Below, piece after piece: positions 1-6,922 of a stretch of 35,720 bases of DNA (positions are counted from its first letter, which is position 1; every line of letters begins with the position of its first letter). Below the pieces are notes generated by a model. The model was not told the DNA's origin and searched no databases. It was given only the letters and a program-made list of their open reading frames with translations. The translations under genes were made by a program, and so were the position numbers. Origin of the DNA: Desulfovibrio sp. ZJ369 (lineage in GTDB: Bacteria > Desulfobacterota > Desulfovibrionia > Desulfovibrionales > Desulfovibrionaceae); assembly GCF_011039085.1 (NCBI RefSeq), contig NZ_JAAKEI010000030.1, forward strand, positions 1-35,720. The letters are read 5' to 3'.

Positions 1-111
1 AAAGCAAAAACATGTGATGAACTGTATAAATCCATTGGAAAAGCATTAAGTTGTATCACACAAAAAGACGCTGAAGGATGGTTTAAATCCTGTGGATATG
101 TAAAAAGTTAA
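1..111 (+). CDS. IS630-family transposase, C-terminal end (partial)
   Basis: The first 36 codons read open from base 1 to a TAA. They encode a C-terminal tail containing DELYKSIGKAL, ITQKDAEGWF and KSCGYVKS. This matches the usual end of IS630/Tc1-type DDE transposases, where a short helix is followed by a 'D-A-x-x-[WF]-F-x-x-C-G-Y' tail. The catalytic DDE residues lie off the left edge, so activity cannot be judged. Base composition is AT-rich compared with the backbone from 1300 onward. The stop lies 13 bases before the proposed right IS end. The N-terminal start of a similar transposase, same strand, sits at the right edge of the window. Assignment is from the tail only. Confidence 0.72.
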   Translation, partial: KAKTCDELYKSIGKALSCITQKDAEGWFKSCGYVKS

Positions 112-124
112 AAGCAAAATGCTC
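1..124 (+). mobile_element. IS630-type insertion sequence, right end
   Basis: After the transposase stop the sequence ends in AAAAGCAAAATGCTC followed by TA (125-126), the dinucleotide target IS630 elements duplicate. Its reverse complement, GAGCATTTTGCTTTT, aligns with the start of the right-hand element (GAGCAATTTGACTTTT from 35598), with one substitution and one inserted base. That is what terminal inverted repeats of one IS family should look like. Confidence 0.65.
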
Positions 125-282
125 TAGCTAAACGCTCTGGCAGGGCGAAGCCATGCCCGCCACGAGCGTCAGCCGCTGGCGGCTGTGCCGCCTTACGGAT
201 GACGACAGCAGAAAGAGGCGCAGGCGAAATTTACTTGCGCCGTTAAGCGCCGGAGCGAGCGTTTTAAAAGCAATATGCTCTA
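125..282 (+). repeat. Dispersed ~155-bp TA-flanked repeat, copy 1 (interrupted by IS)
   Basis: This segment is nearly identical to the reverse complement of 7558-7734 for about 155 bases, differing mainly by single substitutions. A shorter related piece lies at 14739-14840. It contains a GGCGGC-TGT-GCCGCC hairpin and ends AAAAGCAATATGCTC-TA, one mismatch from the IS right end. Its left palindromic arm is missing. At the TA of TAGCTAAACGCTC it switches to IS sequence, so the IS appears to have inserted inside the repeat. The single open frame across it (from 153) is just the repeat read through and is not called a gene. Confidence 0.8.
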
Positions 283-304
283 AGGTACGGGGTGGCGTTG
301 GCGG

Positions 305-748
305 TCAGTTGTCGCACATGAGCAGCTCAAAGGAGGTCATTGAGCTGTGGGGCGAGTGGGAATGATAGCGGAAGCTCGTTACCCAGTCCCTCAATATCCG
401 AGAATGGAGCTGCACCTCCTTATCCTTTGAGCAATCATCCTTATAGCAGTTGCAGATCGCAAGGCCAATTCGCAAGGCCGCCAGCTCGTTGACCAGACGA
501 AAATAATTTTTCGATGAGGGGGCGATGCTGAGCGGCTTCAACTTGCGGAGCCAAAAGGCGACCTGGCCGGCAACCTTGGCGACATTTGGCCGGTCAAACC
601 CCAAATTGTCCAAGCTCTCCTTTATACGCTGTTCGGCCTCCAGGACTATGGCTTCATCAAGGATGAGCTCGACTGAGTAAGTGGTAGAGATTTTTTCTGC
701 TACATCCTTCAGGATTGGTTGCCATTTTATATTGCCATATTCAGCCAC
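305..748 (-). CDS. Unrecognised protein, downstream partner of a coupled pair
   Basis: I do not recognise this 147-residue protein. The proposed start is GTG at 748-746, because its GTGGCTGA overlaps the stop codon of the gene before it by 8 bases, a layout typical of translational coupling. The protein starts VAEYGNIKWQ, has a charged helical first half (AEKISTTYSVELILDEAIVL), and a middle with VAKVAGQVAFWLRKLKPLS. A cysteine pair occurs in ICNCYKDDC and the tail is His/Ser rich. No signal peptide, transmembrane segment or known catalytic motif is evident. It lies between an IS copy and a tRNA attachment scar, so it probably belongs to an integrated element. A toxin-antitoxin or defence role is possible but nothing in the sequence demonstrates it. 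Confidence 0.5.
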   Translation of the reverse strand: MAEYGNIKWQPILKDVAEKISTTYSVELILDEAIVLEAEQRIKESLDNLGFDRPNVAKVAGQVAFWLRKLKPLSIAPSSKNYFRLVNELAALRIGLAICNCYKDDCSKDKEVQLHSRILRDWVTSFRYHSHSPHSSMTSFELLMCDN

Positions 749-947
749 GATCCTTACCCCGCAGATAGGCCCCGGAGGCCATGAGCAGATTGTCGAGCTC
801 CGCCATCTCGGGGCGGCTTTCGATTTCATGCAGGCTTTCTAGGATCCCGTCCGTGGTCAGGTTGCATCCGTGATTGGGCTGAAATTCAGTATCAGGCACG
901 CCTTCCTGTCTTTCCCATCGAGAGGCTTCAATTATCGTAACGCCCAT
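741..947 (-). CDS. Small unrecognised protein, upstream partner of a coupled pair
   Basis: This is a 68-residue protein starting MGVTIIEASRWE. The ATG at 947 is chosen because GGAGGGGAT lies directly upstream, and because a good promoter (1024-1052) would start transcription near 1017, after the further-upstream start at 1130 in the same frame. The C-terminal half is acidic and helical (DGILESLHEIES, MAELDNLLM), as in many small antitoxin or adaptor proteins. No DNA-binding motif is identifiable. Its stop overlaps the next gene's GTG. Family unknown. The small-then-larger overlapping order resembles toxin-antitoxin operons, but only in layout. Confidence 0.5.
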   Translation of the reverse strand: MGVTIIEASRWERQEGVPDTEFQPNHGCNLTTDGILESLHEIESRPEMAELDNLLMASGAYLRGKDRG

Positions 948-1023
948 ATCCCCTCCACTGGTATGGCGTGGTCGCTTTCCCGTAAACACACGAGCCCGGC
1001 AACCACCTTTCGGGCAGTCATAT

Positions 1024-1052
1024 ATGATAAGGCAGGTGCTGGCGGTACGCAA
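1024..1052 (-). promoter_or_regulatory. Sigma-70 type promoter for the coupled gene pair
   Basis: On the minus strand TTGCGT (1052-1047) is followed after 17 bases by TATCAT (1029-1024). This is a near-consensus -35/-10 pair with ideal spacing. Predicted initiation near 1017 gives a leader of about 70 bases before the ATG at 947. Confidence 0.45.
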
Positions 1053-1230
1053 GGAATAATATAGGAAGTCCTCGGAGCGGAGTTTACGGACTCCATAATG
1101 AGAGAAATGCACAGATTTTGGAGAAGTCAAGGGTCATATTTTTGGGCGGGGCAGCAGGATGGCAGGAAAAGCTGTATCACCGTGGAGTAGTGATACGGAG
1201 TGCGCTAACCCGTTGTCATATCAGCTCTAG

Positions 1231-1292
1231 CTCAAGGACTTAAAATCCCTCGCTCTTCGAGTATGTCGGTTCGAGTCCGACTCCGGGCACCA
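1231..1292 (+). other. tRNA-Leu(TAA) 3' fragment: probable att site of an integrated element
   Basis: The segment holds an anticodon arm with TAA (GGACTTAAAATCC), a long class-II variable arm (CTCGCTCTTCGAG), a complete T arm (GTCGG-TTCGAGT-CCGAC, 1265-1281), the 3' acceptor strand TCCGGGC and encoded ACCA. A 5' acceptor GCCCGGA and a D arm are absent upstream, and the 5' side of the anticodon stem has a mismatch near 1235. This is the pattern left when an integrase recombines inside a tRNA gene and duplicates its 3' end. The intact gene would then lie to the left of the window, with the element between. Confidence 0.75.
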
Positions 1293-1310
1293 GGAAAGAA
1301 TCCCAGAGCA

Positions 1311-1348
1311 CCCCGTAAGGACTGGAACGCCTTACGGGGCTTTGCTTT
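1311..1348 (+). terminator. Rho-independent terminator after the tRNA fragment
   Basis: A perfect 10-bp stem, CCCCGTAAGG/CCTTACGGGG, with a 9-base loop is followed by a T-rich tail (CTTTGCTTTTC). It stands where the terminator of the original tRNA-Leu transcript would be, downstream of the CCA end. Confidence 0.75.
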
Positions 1349-1362
1349 TCTTCGATTTGTCA

Positions 1363-1380
1363 GAGCGTTTTGCTCATGAA
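1363..1380 (+). repeat. Solo half of the GAGC palindromic repeat
   Basis: GAGCGTTTTGCTCATGAA is one arm of the palindromic repeat found intact at 4203, 10954 and 16500. The second arm is absent here. Confidence 0.5.
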
Positions 1381-1450
1381 ACCAGGGTCAGCCCTGCCCA
1401 AGTCCACGGCCTGCCTTGCGGGCTTGCGCCGCCTGTGGCATAGCTTGCAC

Positions 1451-2176
1451 ATGAATACCGCTGACTCCCGCCCGGCGCGGGCGCAAAAAACGCTTGCCGC
1501 GTTGCAGGCGCGCTATCCCCGGCCCGAAACCCATCTCAACTCCCGTAACGCCTGGGAATTGCTGGTAGCCACGGTGCTGGCCGCCCAATGCACCGACGCC
1601 CGGGTCAACACCATCACGCCCGAACTTTTCCGGCGCTGGCCCGGACCGGCCGAACTGGCCGAAGCCCCGCAGGAGGAGCTGGAAAGCGTGATCCACGCCG
1701 CGGGATTTTTCCGCAGCAAGGCCAGGAATCTTCTGGCCGCGGCCCGCCGCGTGCGGGATGTCTACAAGGGCGAGGTGCCCGACACGCTGGAGCAGCTGAT
1801 CACGCTGGGGGGCGTGGCCCGCAAAACCGCGAACGTGGTTTTGTTCGGCGCTTTTGGCGTCAACCAGGGCCTGGCAGTGGACACGCACGTCAAACGCATC
1901 AGTTACCGCCTGGGCCTTACGGAGCAGACGGATCCGGTGGCCGTGGAGCAGGAGCTCATGGCGCTTTTCCCGCAGGAGGAATGGGGCAACGTGAATCACC
2001 GCATGGTCTGGTTCGGCAGAGATGTCTGCCACGCCCGCAAGCCCCTTTGCGGTCACTGCGAGATGGCGGACTTTTGCCCGCGCCTTGAGCCGCCCAAAGG
2101 ATCCGGCCCGCGGGCTGCCGCGGCGGGCCGCAGGCCCGGCGGCCGCAACGGCGCGGCGCGCGCCCGGAAAGCCTGA
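1451..2176 (+). CDS. nth: Endonuclease III (DNA glycosylase/AP lyase)
   Basis: Base-excision repair enzyme that removes oxidised pyrimidines and cleaves the abasic site. The 241-residue protein has the helix-hairpin-helix LGGVARKTANVV containing the catalytic lysine, followed by the GPD-type loop with the catalytic aspartate in VDTHVKR. A C-terminal 4Fe-4S motif is spaced C-x6-C-x2-C-x5-C (CHARKPLCGHCEMADFC). The ATG at 1451 fits the family's usual N-terminus; an upstream in-frame ATG at 1370 would add 27 residues partly encoded by a repeat. The tail beyond the cluster is an extra low-complexity Gly/Ala/Arg stretch of about 25 residues, probably disordered. It is the first backbone gene after the tRNA attachment scar. 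Confidence 0.95.
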   Translation: MNTADSRPARAQKTLAALQARYPRPETHLNSRNAWELLVATVLAAQCTDARVNTITPELFRRWPGPAELAEAPQEELESVIHAAGFFRSKARNLLAAARRVRDVYKGEVPDTLEQLITLGGVARKTANVVLFGAFGVNQGLAVDTHVKRISYRLGLTEQTDPVAVEQELMALFPQEEWGNVNHRMVWFGRDVCHARKPLCGHCEMADFCPRLEPPKGSGPRAAAAGRRPGGRNGAARARKA

Positions 2177-2306
2177 ACCCGGTACGGGTCATTGTGGAAG
2201 ATATTTTCGGCCGCGCCTTAAGAAAAACGGCTTGCCGCCGATGAACTAACACAGAGTATTCACGCCGACCCGGCCGCAACAGCAGCGGCACAGGATGAGG
2301 AAAGCC

Positions 2307-3260
2307 ATGAGCCAGAACAGCTTGCTCAACGTCAATAACAATGAGCTTGAAATCATTGAGTTTCTCATTGACGAAAAATTGCCGGACGGCAACGTCTACA
2401 GCGGGCATTACGGCATCAATGTGGCCAAGGTGCTGGAAATCATCCGTCTGCCCACGGTCACCAGCGTGCCCAGCAAGCACGACGCCTCGGTGCTCGGCAC
2501 CTTCAATCTGCGCGGCAAGGTGCTGCCCATTTTGAATCTGGCCGCCTGGCTGGGCAAGGAGATGGCCTCAGACGAAAACAACAAGGTCATTGTCACGGAG
2601 TTCAGCGGCGTGCAGGCGGCTTTTCTGGTTTCCACGGTGACCAGCATCCACCGGATGACCTGGGATCGCATCGAGCCGCCCAACAAATATGTGCAGACCT
2701 ACTCGCGCGAGAGCATCACGGGCGTGGTGCGCATCCAGGATCGGGTGCTTTTCATCCTGGACATGGAAAAGATCCTGGCCAGCATGGACAGCTCCCTGGA
2801 CATGTCGCAGGTGGAGGTTGACACCACGCCGGTGGAAGGCGCGGGCGAATTTCACCTGCTGGTGGCCGACGACTCAAGCTCCCTGCGCCACATCATCAAA
2901 TCCTCCCTGGAAAAATCCGGCTTTCAGGTCACAGCCGTGGCCAGCGGCCGGGAAGCCTGGGAATTTCTGACGAAAGCGCGCGACGAAGCCCAGAACAGAC
3001 AACAGGATCTCACGGATCTGGTGCATCTGGTCATTTCCGACATTGAGATGCCGGAAATGGACGGGCACGAGTTGACGGCCAAAATCCGCGAGAATCCGGG
3101 CACCCACAAGCTCCCGGTCATTCTTTTCTCTTCCCTGATCACGGATGCCCTGCGCGACAAGGGCGTCAAGGTCGGCGCGGACAGGCAGGTTTCCAAACCG
3201 GATCTGCCGGGCCTGAATAAAATCATTCGCGAGCTCATTGCCGAAAAGTTGCACAAATAG
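2307..3260 (+). CDS. cheV: Chemotaxis protein CheV (CheW-REC fusion)
   Basis: Couples chemoreceptors to CheA and is itself a phospho-acceptor, thought to tune adaptation. Residues ~15-160 form a CheW-like domain (GINVAKVLEIIRLP, GTFNLRGKVLPILNL, GVVRIQDRVLFILDM). Residues ~185-315 are a receiver domain with the acidic pair in VADDSS, phospho-acceptor Asp in ISDIEMPEMDG, a conserved Ser in LFSS and Lys in VSKPD. The ATG at 2307 is preferred over 2295 because GAGGAAA lies at correct spacing before it. At 317 residues it is normal for the family. The neighbour fliR suggests a motility-related location, although 152 bases separate them and no shared transcript is proven. Confidence 0.93.
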   Translation: MSQNSLLNVNNNELEIIEFLIDEKLPDGNVYSGHYGINVAKVLEIIRLPTVTSVPSKHDASVLGTFNLRGKVLPILNLAAWLGKEMASDENNKVIVTEFSGVQAAFLVSTVTSIHRMTWDRIEPPNKYVQTYSRESITGVVRIQDRVLFILDMEKILASMDSSLDMSQVEVDTTPVEGAGEFHLLVADDSSSLRHIIKSSLEKSGFQVTAVASGREAWEFLTKARDEAQNRQQDLTDLVHLVISDIEMPEMDGHELTAKIRENPGTHKLPVILFSSLITDALRDKGVKVGADRQVSKPDLPGLNKIIRELIAEKLHK

Positions 3261-3412
3261 CGCAACGCGCCGCTTCACGGCGCGCCCACGGGCCGCGCAA
3301 CAGCTGGCCGCCGCGTTGCATGGCCCGCGACAGAGCGCGGCAGCGCCCGACTGGTTTCGGACCTCCCGCCCGGTTTTCGCAGTCTGGCAACCTTTTTGCA
3401 TCCGCTTGCGGC

Positions 3413-4204
3413 ATGGATGTCTTCAACTATGATCCGGCGGCCGTGCTGAGCCTGCTGCTCACCATCATGCGGGTGAGCATCGTCATGTTCATGCTGCCGG
3501 TCTTTTCCACCAACAACATCCCCATTCCGGTCAAAGCCGCGGTGACCATTGTCTTTTCCCTGGGCGTGTGGCCGCATCTGGCGCTTCCCGGCGCGGCCAT
3601 GCCCGCCCATCCCTTTGACCTGGCCCTGATGCTGCTCGGCGAGGTGGTGCTCGGCCTGGTGCTCGGCATGGCCGTCAATTTTCTGTTCATGGGCATTCAG
3701 GCGGGCGGCGAGCTGCTGGGCTTTCAGATGGGCTTTACCATGATCAACTTCGCGGACCCGCTCACCGGCAACCAGACCGGGGCCACGGCCTTTTTTCTCT
3801 GGATGGTCTCCCTGCTGACCTTTCTGGCCCTGGACGGGCATCTTTACATGATCAAGGGCTTTGCCGCCTCTTTTGCCCTGGTGCCGCCCGGCGGCCTGTT
3901 CATCGGCGATACCCTGCTGCGGCAGGTCCTGCATCTGGCGGCCGGGATGTTCGTGCTGGCCCTGAAAATCGCCGCGCCGGTCATGGTGGCCCTGTTCATG
4001 GTGGAAGTGGCTCTGGCCCTTGTGGCCCGCACTTCGCCGCAGATTCACATCATGGAATTCGGCTTCCCGATCAAAATCGGGGTGGGCTTTTTCTTTGTGG
4101 GCCTCTTGCTGGTGATCATGTCCGATCATGTGGAAGAGTTCATCAGCGGCATGGACGGCCTGTTCGCCAATCTGCTGCGGGCCATGAGCCCGTTGTACAA
4201 CTAG
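3413..4204 (+). CDS. fliR: Flagellar export apparatus protein FliR
   Basis: Inner-membrane component of the flagellar type III export gate, working with FliP, FliQ, FlhA and FlhB. The 263-residue protein is almost entirely hydrophobic with about six membrane segments. Family-typical stretches are visible: MRVSIVMFMLPVF near the N-terminus, PIPVKAAVTIVFSLG, GEVVLGLVLGMAVNFLF, GELLGFQMGF, and near the end RTSPQIHIMEFGFPIKI. The start at 3413 (MDVFNYDP) matches FliR homologues; a longer frame from 3320 would add a hydrophilic extension not seen in the family. The stop is TAG, and those bases are also the first bases of a palindromic repeat, so the repeat sits exactly on the gene end. No flhB or flhA follows. 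Confidence 0.95.
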   Translation: MDVFNYDPAAVLSLLLTIMRVSIVMFMLPVFSTNNIPIPVKAAVTIVFSLGVWPHLALPGAAMPAHPFDLALMLLGEVVLGLVLGMAVNFLFMGIQAGGELLGFQMGFTMINFADPLTGNQTGATAFFLWMVSLLTFLALDGHLYMIKGFAASFALVPPGGLFIGDTLLRQVLHLAAGMFVLALKIAAPVMVALFMVEVALALVARTSPQIHIMEFGFPIKIGVGFFFVGLLLVIMSDHVEEFISGMDGLFANLLRAMSPLYN

Positions 4205-4238
4205 AGCATTTTGCTAATGAAAGTAGCAAAACGCTCTG
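4202..4238 (+). repeat. TA-flanked palindromic repeat at the fliR stop
   Basis: AGAGCATTTTGCT (4203-4215) and AGCAAAACGCTCT (4225-4237) pair with one mismatch around a 9-base loop. The leading TAG is the fliR stop codon. As RNA it would form a stem just after the coding region and might act as a weak terminator or 3'-end stabiliser. Confidence 0.8.
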
Positions 4239-4257
4239 GCGGGAGGTTTTCTTCATA

Positions 4258-4291
4258 CAAAAAGCGCAGACAGGGAACTTCCCGCCTGCGC
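4258..4291 (-). terminator. Terminator of gltX
   Basis: Read on the minus strand, GCGCAG pairs with CTGCGC outside a GGGAA/TTCCC inner stem, followed by TTTTTG. It lies 29 bases after the gltX stop. Confidence 0.8.
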
Positions 4292-4319
4292 GCGCAATGG
4301 GCCCTGAAAAGGCGCGGCG

Positions 4320-5711
4320 TCAGCCAGCGGCGCGCTCCAGGCGCGCCAGGGTTTCTTCCCGGCCCAGAAAGGCCATGATCTCGTTGAGATGCGAGCCGCC
4401 CATGAAGCTCATCAGGGCGGTGCGCAGCGGCGGAGCCACTTCCTTGAATTTCAGGCCGTTGTCCGCCACATAGGCGTTGAGCGCGGCTTCCAGGCTTTGG
4501 GCCGTGAACGGCTCGCAGGCCTTGAATATCCCGGCCAGGGCGCGCAGATGGGCCTTGCCCTGATCCGTAAAATGCCTGGCCGCGTCCTTTTCCGCATAGA
4601 CCAGTTGGGCGGCGGGCACGAGCAGAGGCCGGAAGCTTTGGGCCAGGGTCTTGAGATTGTTGGCCCGCTCGCGGAACATGACGCACAAGGCCTCAAGCCT
4701 GTCCTGAGAAATATCGCCGTAGCCCTCTTCCGCCGCAAAAGGCCTGACCAGGGCGGCCAGTTCGGGCAGGGGCAGCTCGCGCATGAAATGGGCGTTGCAC
4801 CACTCCAGCTTGGCCGGATCAAAGGCCGCGGCCGCGGGGTTGAGGTTCGCGCCGTCAAAATACCGCACCAGTTCTTCCAGGCTGAACAGCTCCTGATTGC
4901 CGTGGGACCAGCCGAGCCGCACCAGATAGCTGACCAGGGCCTGCGGCAGCAGGCCGTCCTTCTGATACTCAATGACCGCGCGCGCGCCGTGGCGTTTGGA
5001 AAGCTTCTGGCGATCCGGCCCCAGAATCATGGGCACATGACCGAAACGCGGCACAGGCAGGCCCAGGGCCTCATAGATCAGGATCTGGCGCGGGGTGTTG
5101 GAAACGTGATCGTCGCCGCGGATCACATGGCTGATGCCCATTTCGTGATCATCCACCACCACGGCCATATTATAGGTGGGCATGCCGTCGGCCCGGCGGA
5201 TGACCATATCATCCAGTTCGCCCACGTCCACGGCGATTTTTCCCTTGACCATGTCGTCAAAAACCACCTTGCCCGCCAGCGGAGCCTTGAGGCGCACGCA
5301 ACGGCCCGGACCAGGGCCGAGATCGCGCGTGCGACACAGCCCGTTGTAGCGCGGCTTCAGGCCCTTTTGCCGGGCCTCCTCGCGCATGGCCTCCACTTCC
5401 TCGGCCGAACAGGAGCACCAATAGGCATGGCCTGTTTGCAGCAGCTTGTCCACATAGCTGTTGTACAGATCCGTGCGTTGCGTCTGATAGGCGGGCTCGC
5501 CGTCCCAGTCCAGGCCCAGCCAGCGCATGGAAGCCAGGATGGAATCCGTGTATTCCTGTTTGGAGCGCAGCAGATCCGTATCCTCAATGCGCAGGTGAAA
5601 ACGGCCCTTGTAGTGGCGCGCCAAAAGCCAGCAAAAGATGGCGGTGCGCGCGCCGCCGATGTGCAGATGCCCGGTGGGGCTGGGCGCGAAACGGGTGACG
5701 ACGTTTGGCAT
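4320..5711 (-). CDS. gltX: Glutamyl-tRNA synthetase
   Basis: Charges tRNA-Glu with glutamate in the cytoplasm. The 463-residue protein is the normal bacterial length. Class I signatures are present: the HIGH-type motif HIGGARTA near residue 17, and the KMSKS-type motif KLSKRHG near residue 240. The catalytic-domain block RFAPSPTGHLH is at the N-terminus, IEDTD follows at about residue 43, and HVIRGDDHVSNTPRQ is the conserved stretch before KMSKS. Cysteines at CSCSAEE and downstream could be part of the zinc-binding insert seen in some GluRS. The start is supported by TAAGGA upstream. It is transcribed alone, opposite its neighbours, and has a good terminator at 4258-4291. Confidence 0.97.
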   Translation of the reverse strand: MPNVVTRFAPSPTGHLHIGGARTAIFCWLLARHYKGRFHLRIEDTDLLRSKQEYTDSILASMRWLGLDWDGEPAYQTQRTDLYNSYVDKLLQTGHAYWCSCSAEEVEAMREEARQKGLKPRYNGLCRTRDLGPGPGRCVRLKAPLAGKVVFDDMVKGKIAVDVGELDDMVIRRADGMPTYNMAVVVDDHEMGISHVIRGDDHVSNTPRQILIYEALGLPVPRFGHVPMILGPDRQKLSKRHGARAVIEYQKDGLLPQALVSYLVRLGWSHGNQELFSLEELVRYFDGANLNPAAAAFDPAKLEWCNAHFMRELPLPELAALVRPFAAEEGYGDISQDRLEALCVMFRERANNLKTLAQSFRPLLVPAAQLVYAEKDAARHFTDQGKAHLRALAGIFKACEPFTAQSLEAALNAYVADNGLKFKEVAPPLRTALMSFMGGSHLNEIMAFLGREETLARLERAAG

Positions 5712-6077
5712 GATTTTTCCTTATCCGAGGTTGGCGAAGCGGAGCGGACGGCTTCACGGGCAGGACCAGAAAGCGCGACGCCTTTCCAAAAGAGGCGCGA
5801 GCCGCATGCGCCCAGGACGTTTCAGGGCATTTTCACATGCTTGCCGAAATGCGATCAGGCCGCGCCTCTGACGCGATCTGATCGCGGCGGCGGCAAGGGT
5901 TTGGGAGCCAATGCCAAAAGGCTATAGGGCACAACGCAACATTTGGCAAGGCCGGGCAGCCTGCGCAGCGCGTCGCCCGGAAATGGATCCCTCAGTCACG
6001 CCGCGGGCTTGCCTCAACAGGCCGCCAATGCTAGGAAAAACAGGTCAGCGCACCGATCCGCGCACAGGAGGAACGCA
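5712..6077. other. Divergent gltX/argB intergenic region
   Basis: 366 bases without a convincing gene. An 8-bp inverted repeat GCGATCAG (5851-5858)/CTGATCGC (5878-5885) may be an operator or hairpin. A possible argB promoter is listed separately. No tRNA, riboswitch or TA-flanked repeat was recognised. Confidence 0.5.
5901..5928 (+). promoter_or_regulatory. Possible argB promoter
   Basis: TTGGGA and TATAGG are separated by 16 bases, about 150 bases upstream of the argB start. The match is moderate and the resulting leader would be long, so this is tentative. Confidence 0.3.
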
Positions 6078-6854
6078 ATGCCCACAGTGGTCATCAAATA
6101 TGGCGGTCACGCCATGGACAAGCCCGAACTGAGCGAGGCCTTTGCCGCGGATCTTGCCCGGCTTGCAGCGCAGGGCATGCGCCTGGTCGTGGTGCATGGC
6201 GGCGGCCCGCAAATCAACGCCCTGCTTGACCGCCTGCATATTGAAAGCCGCTTTGTGGACGGCCTGCGCGTCACGGACGCGGCCTGCATGCAGGCCGTGG
6301 AAATGGTGCTCTGCGGCCAGGCCAACAAGGCCGTGGTCAGCGCTTTCGCGCAGCGCGGCGTGCGCGCGGCGGGCATTTCCGGGCGGGACGGCAATCTGCT
6401 GCGGGCGCGGCGTAAACATCCGGCCCTGGGCCTGGTGGGGGAGGTGGACGCCGTGGATCCCTCCCTGCCCCGTTGCCTTCTGGACGGCGGTTTTGTGCCG
6501 GTGATCGCGCCCGTGGCTTCGGGCCCTGAGGGGGAGGCGCTGAACATCAACGCCGACACCGCGGCCGGAGCCCTGGCCGGCGCCCTGGCAGCCGACTATT
6601 TTGTGCTGATTTCCGACGTGCCCGGCGTGCTGGACGCGCAAGGCAGGCTGATTCCCGGCCTGAACCGCGCGGAAATCACCCGGCTCATGGAGCAGGGCGT
6701 GATCAGCGGCGGGATGATCCCCAAGGTGGAGGCCTGCCTCAACGCCCTGGACGCGGGCTGCGGCCGCGCGCTGATTCTGGACGGCCGCGCCCGTTCAAGC
6801 CTGCGGCGCTATCTGCTGGATGACGCGCCTCTGGGCACGGTGGTCGTGCGCTGA
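6078..6854 (+). CDS. argB: Acetylglutamate kinase
   Basis: Phosphorylates N-acetylglutamate, the second step of arginine synthesis. The 258-residue amino-acid-kinase fold has the phosphate-binding start VVIKYGGHAM, the substrate loop VVVHGGGPQI (residues ~36-45), and the nucleotide-site sequences LNINADTAAGALAGAL and ISDVPGVLD. The late GGMIPKVEACLNALDAG is diagnostic of NAGK and carries the catalytic lysine. The ATG at 6078 is fixed by an excellent AGGAGG site (ACAGGAGGAACGCA); the frame is open upstream to 5943 but has no such site there. The protein lacks the N-terminal helix that arginine-inhibited hexameric NAGKs carry, so it may be the shorter, less feedback-sensitive type; that is inference. 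Confidence 0.95.
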   Translation: MPTVVIKYGGHAMDKPELSEAFAADLARLAAQGMRLVVVHGGGPQINALLDRLHIESRFVDGLRVTDAACMQAVEMVLCGQANKAVVSAFAQRGVRAAGISGRDGNLLRARRKHPALGLVGEVDAVDPSLPRCLLDGGFVPVIAPVASGPEGEALNINADTAAGALAGALAADYFVLISDVPGVLDAQGRLIPGLNRAEITRLMEQGVISGGMIPKVEACLNALDAGCGRALILDGRARSSLRRYLLDDAPLGTVVVR

Positions 6855-6880
6855 AGCAGACACAGGCCCCGGCAGCTCCC

Positions 6881-6906
6881 TGGAGCATTTTGCTTTTGAA
6901 ACGCTC
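6881..6906 (+). repeat. GAGC repeat fragment between argB and the HD gene
   Basis: GAGCATTTTGCTTTTGAAACGCTC resembles a shortened repeat in which the two arms are only partly complementary. It lies between two convergent genes that lack another terminator. Confidence 0.55.
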
Positions 6907-6922
6907 GCGCCTGCGGGCCGGA

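Noticed and set aside
153..365. A 70-codon frame starting MPATSVSRW
   Set aside because: It reads through the dispersed repeat, and equivalent sequence occurs in the other orientation and truncated at other loci.
1200..1292. An intact tRNA-Leu gene
   Set aside because: No 5' acceptor strand pairing with TCCGGGC and no D arm were found, so only the 3' part is present.
4389..5927. A 512-codon open frame on the plus strand opposite gltX
   Set aside because: It is the antisense of a highly conserved gene; its composition (Ala/His/Gln rich, no domain) is typical for the complement of GC-rich coding sequence.
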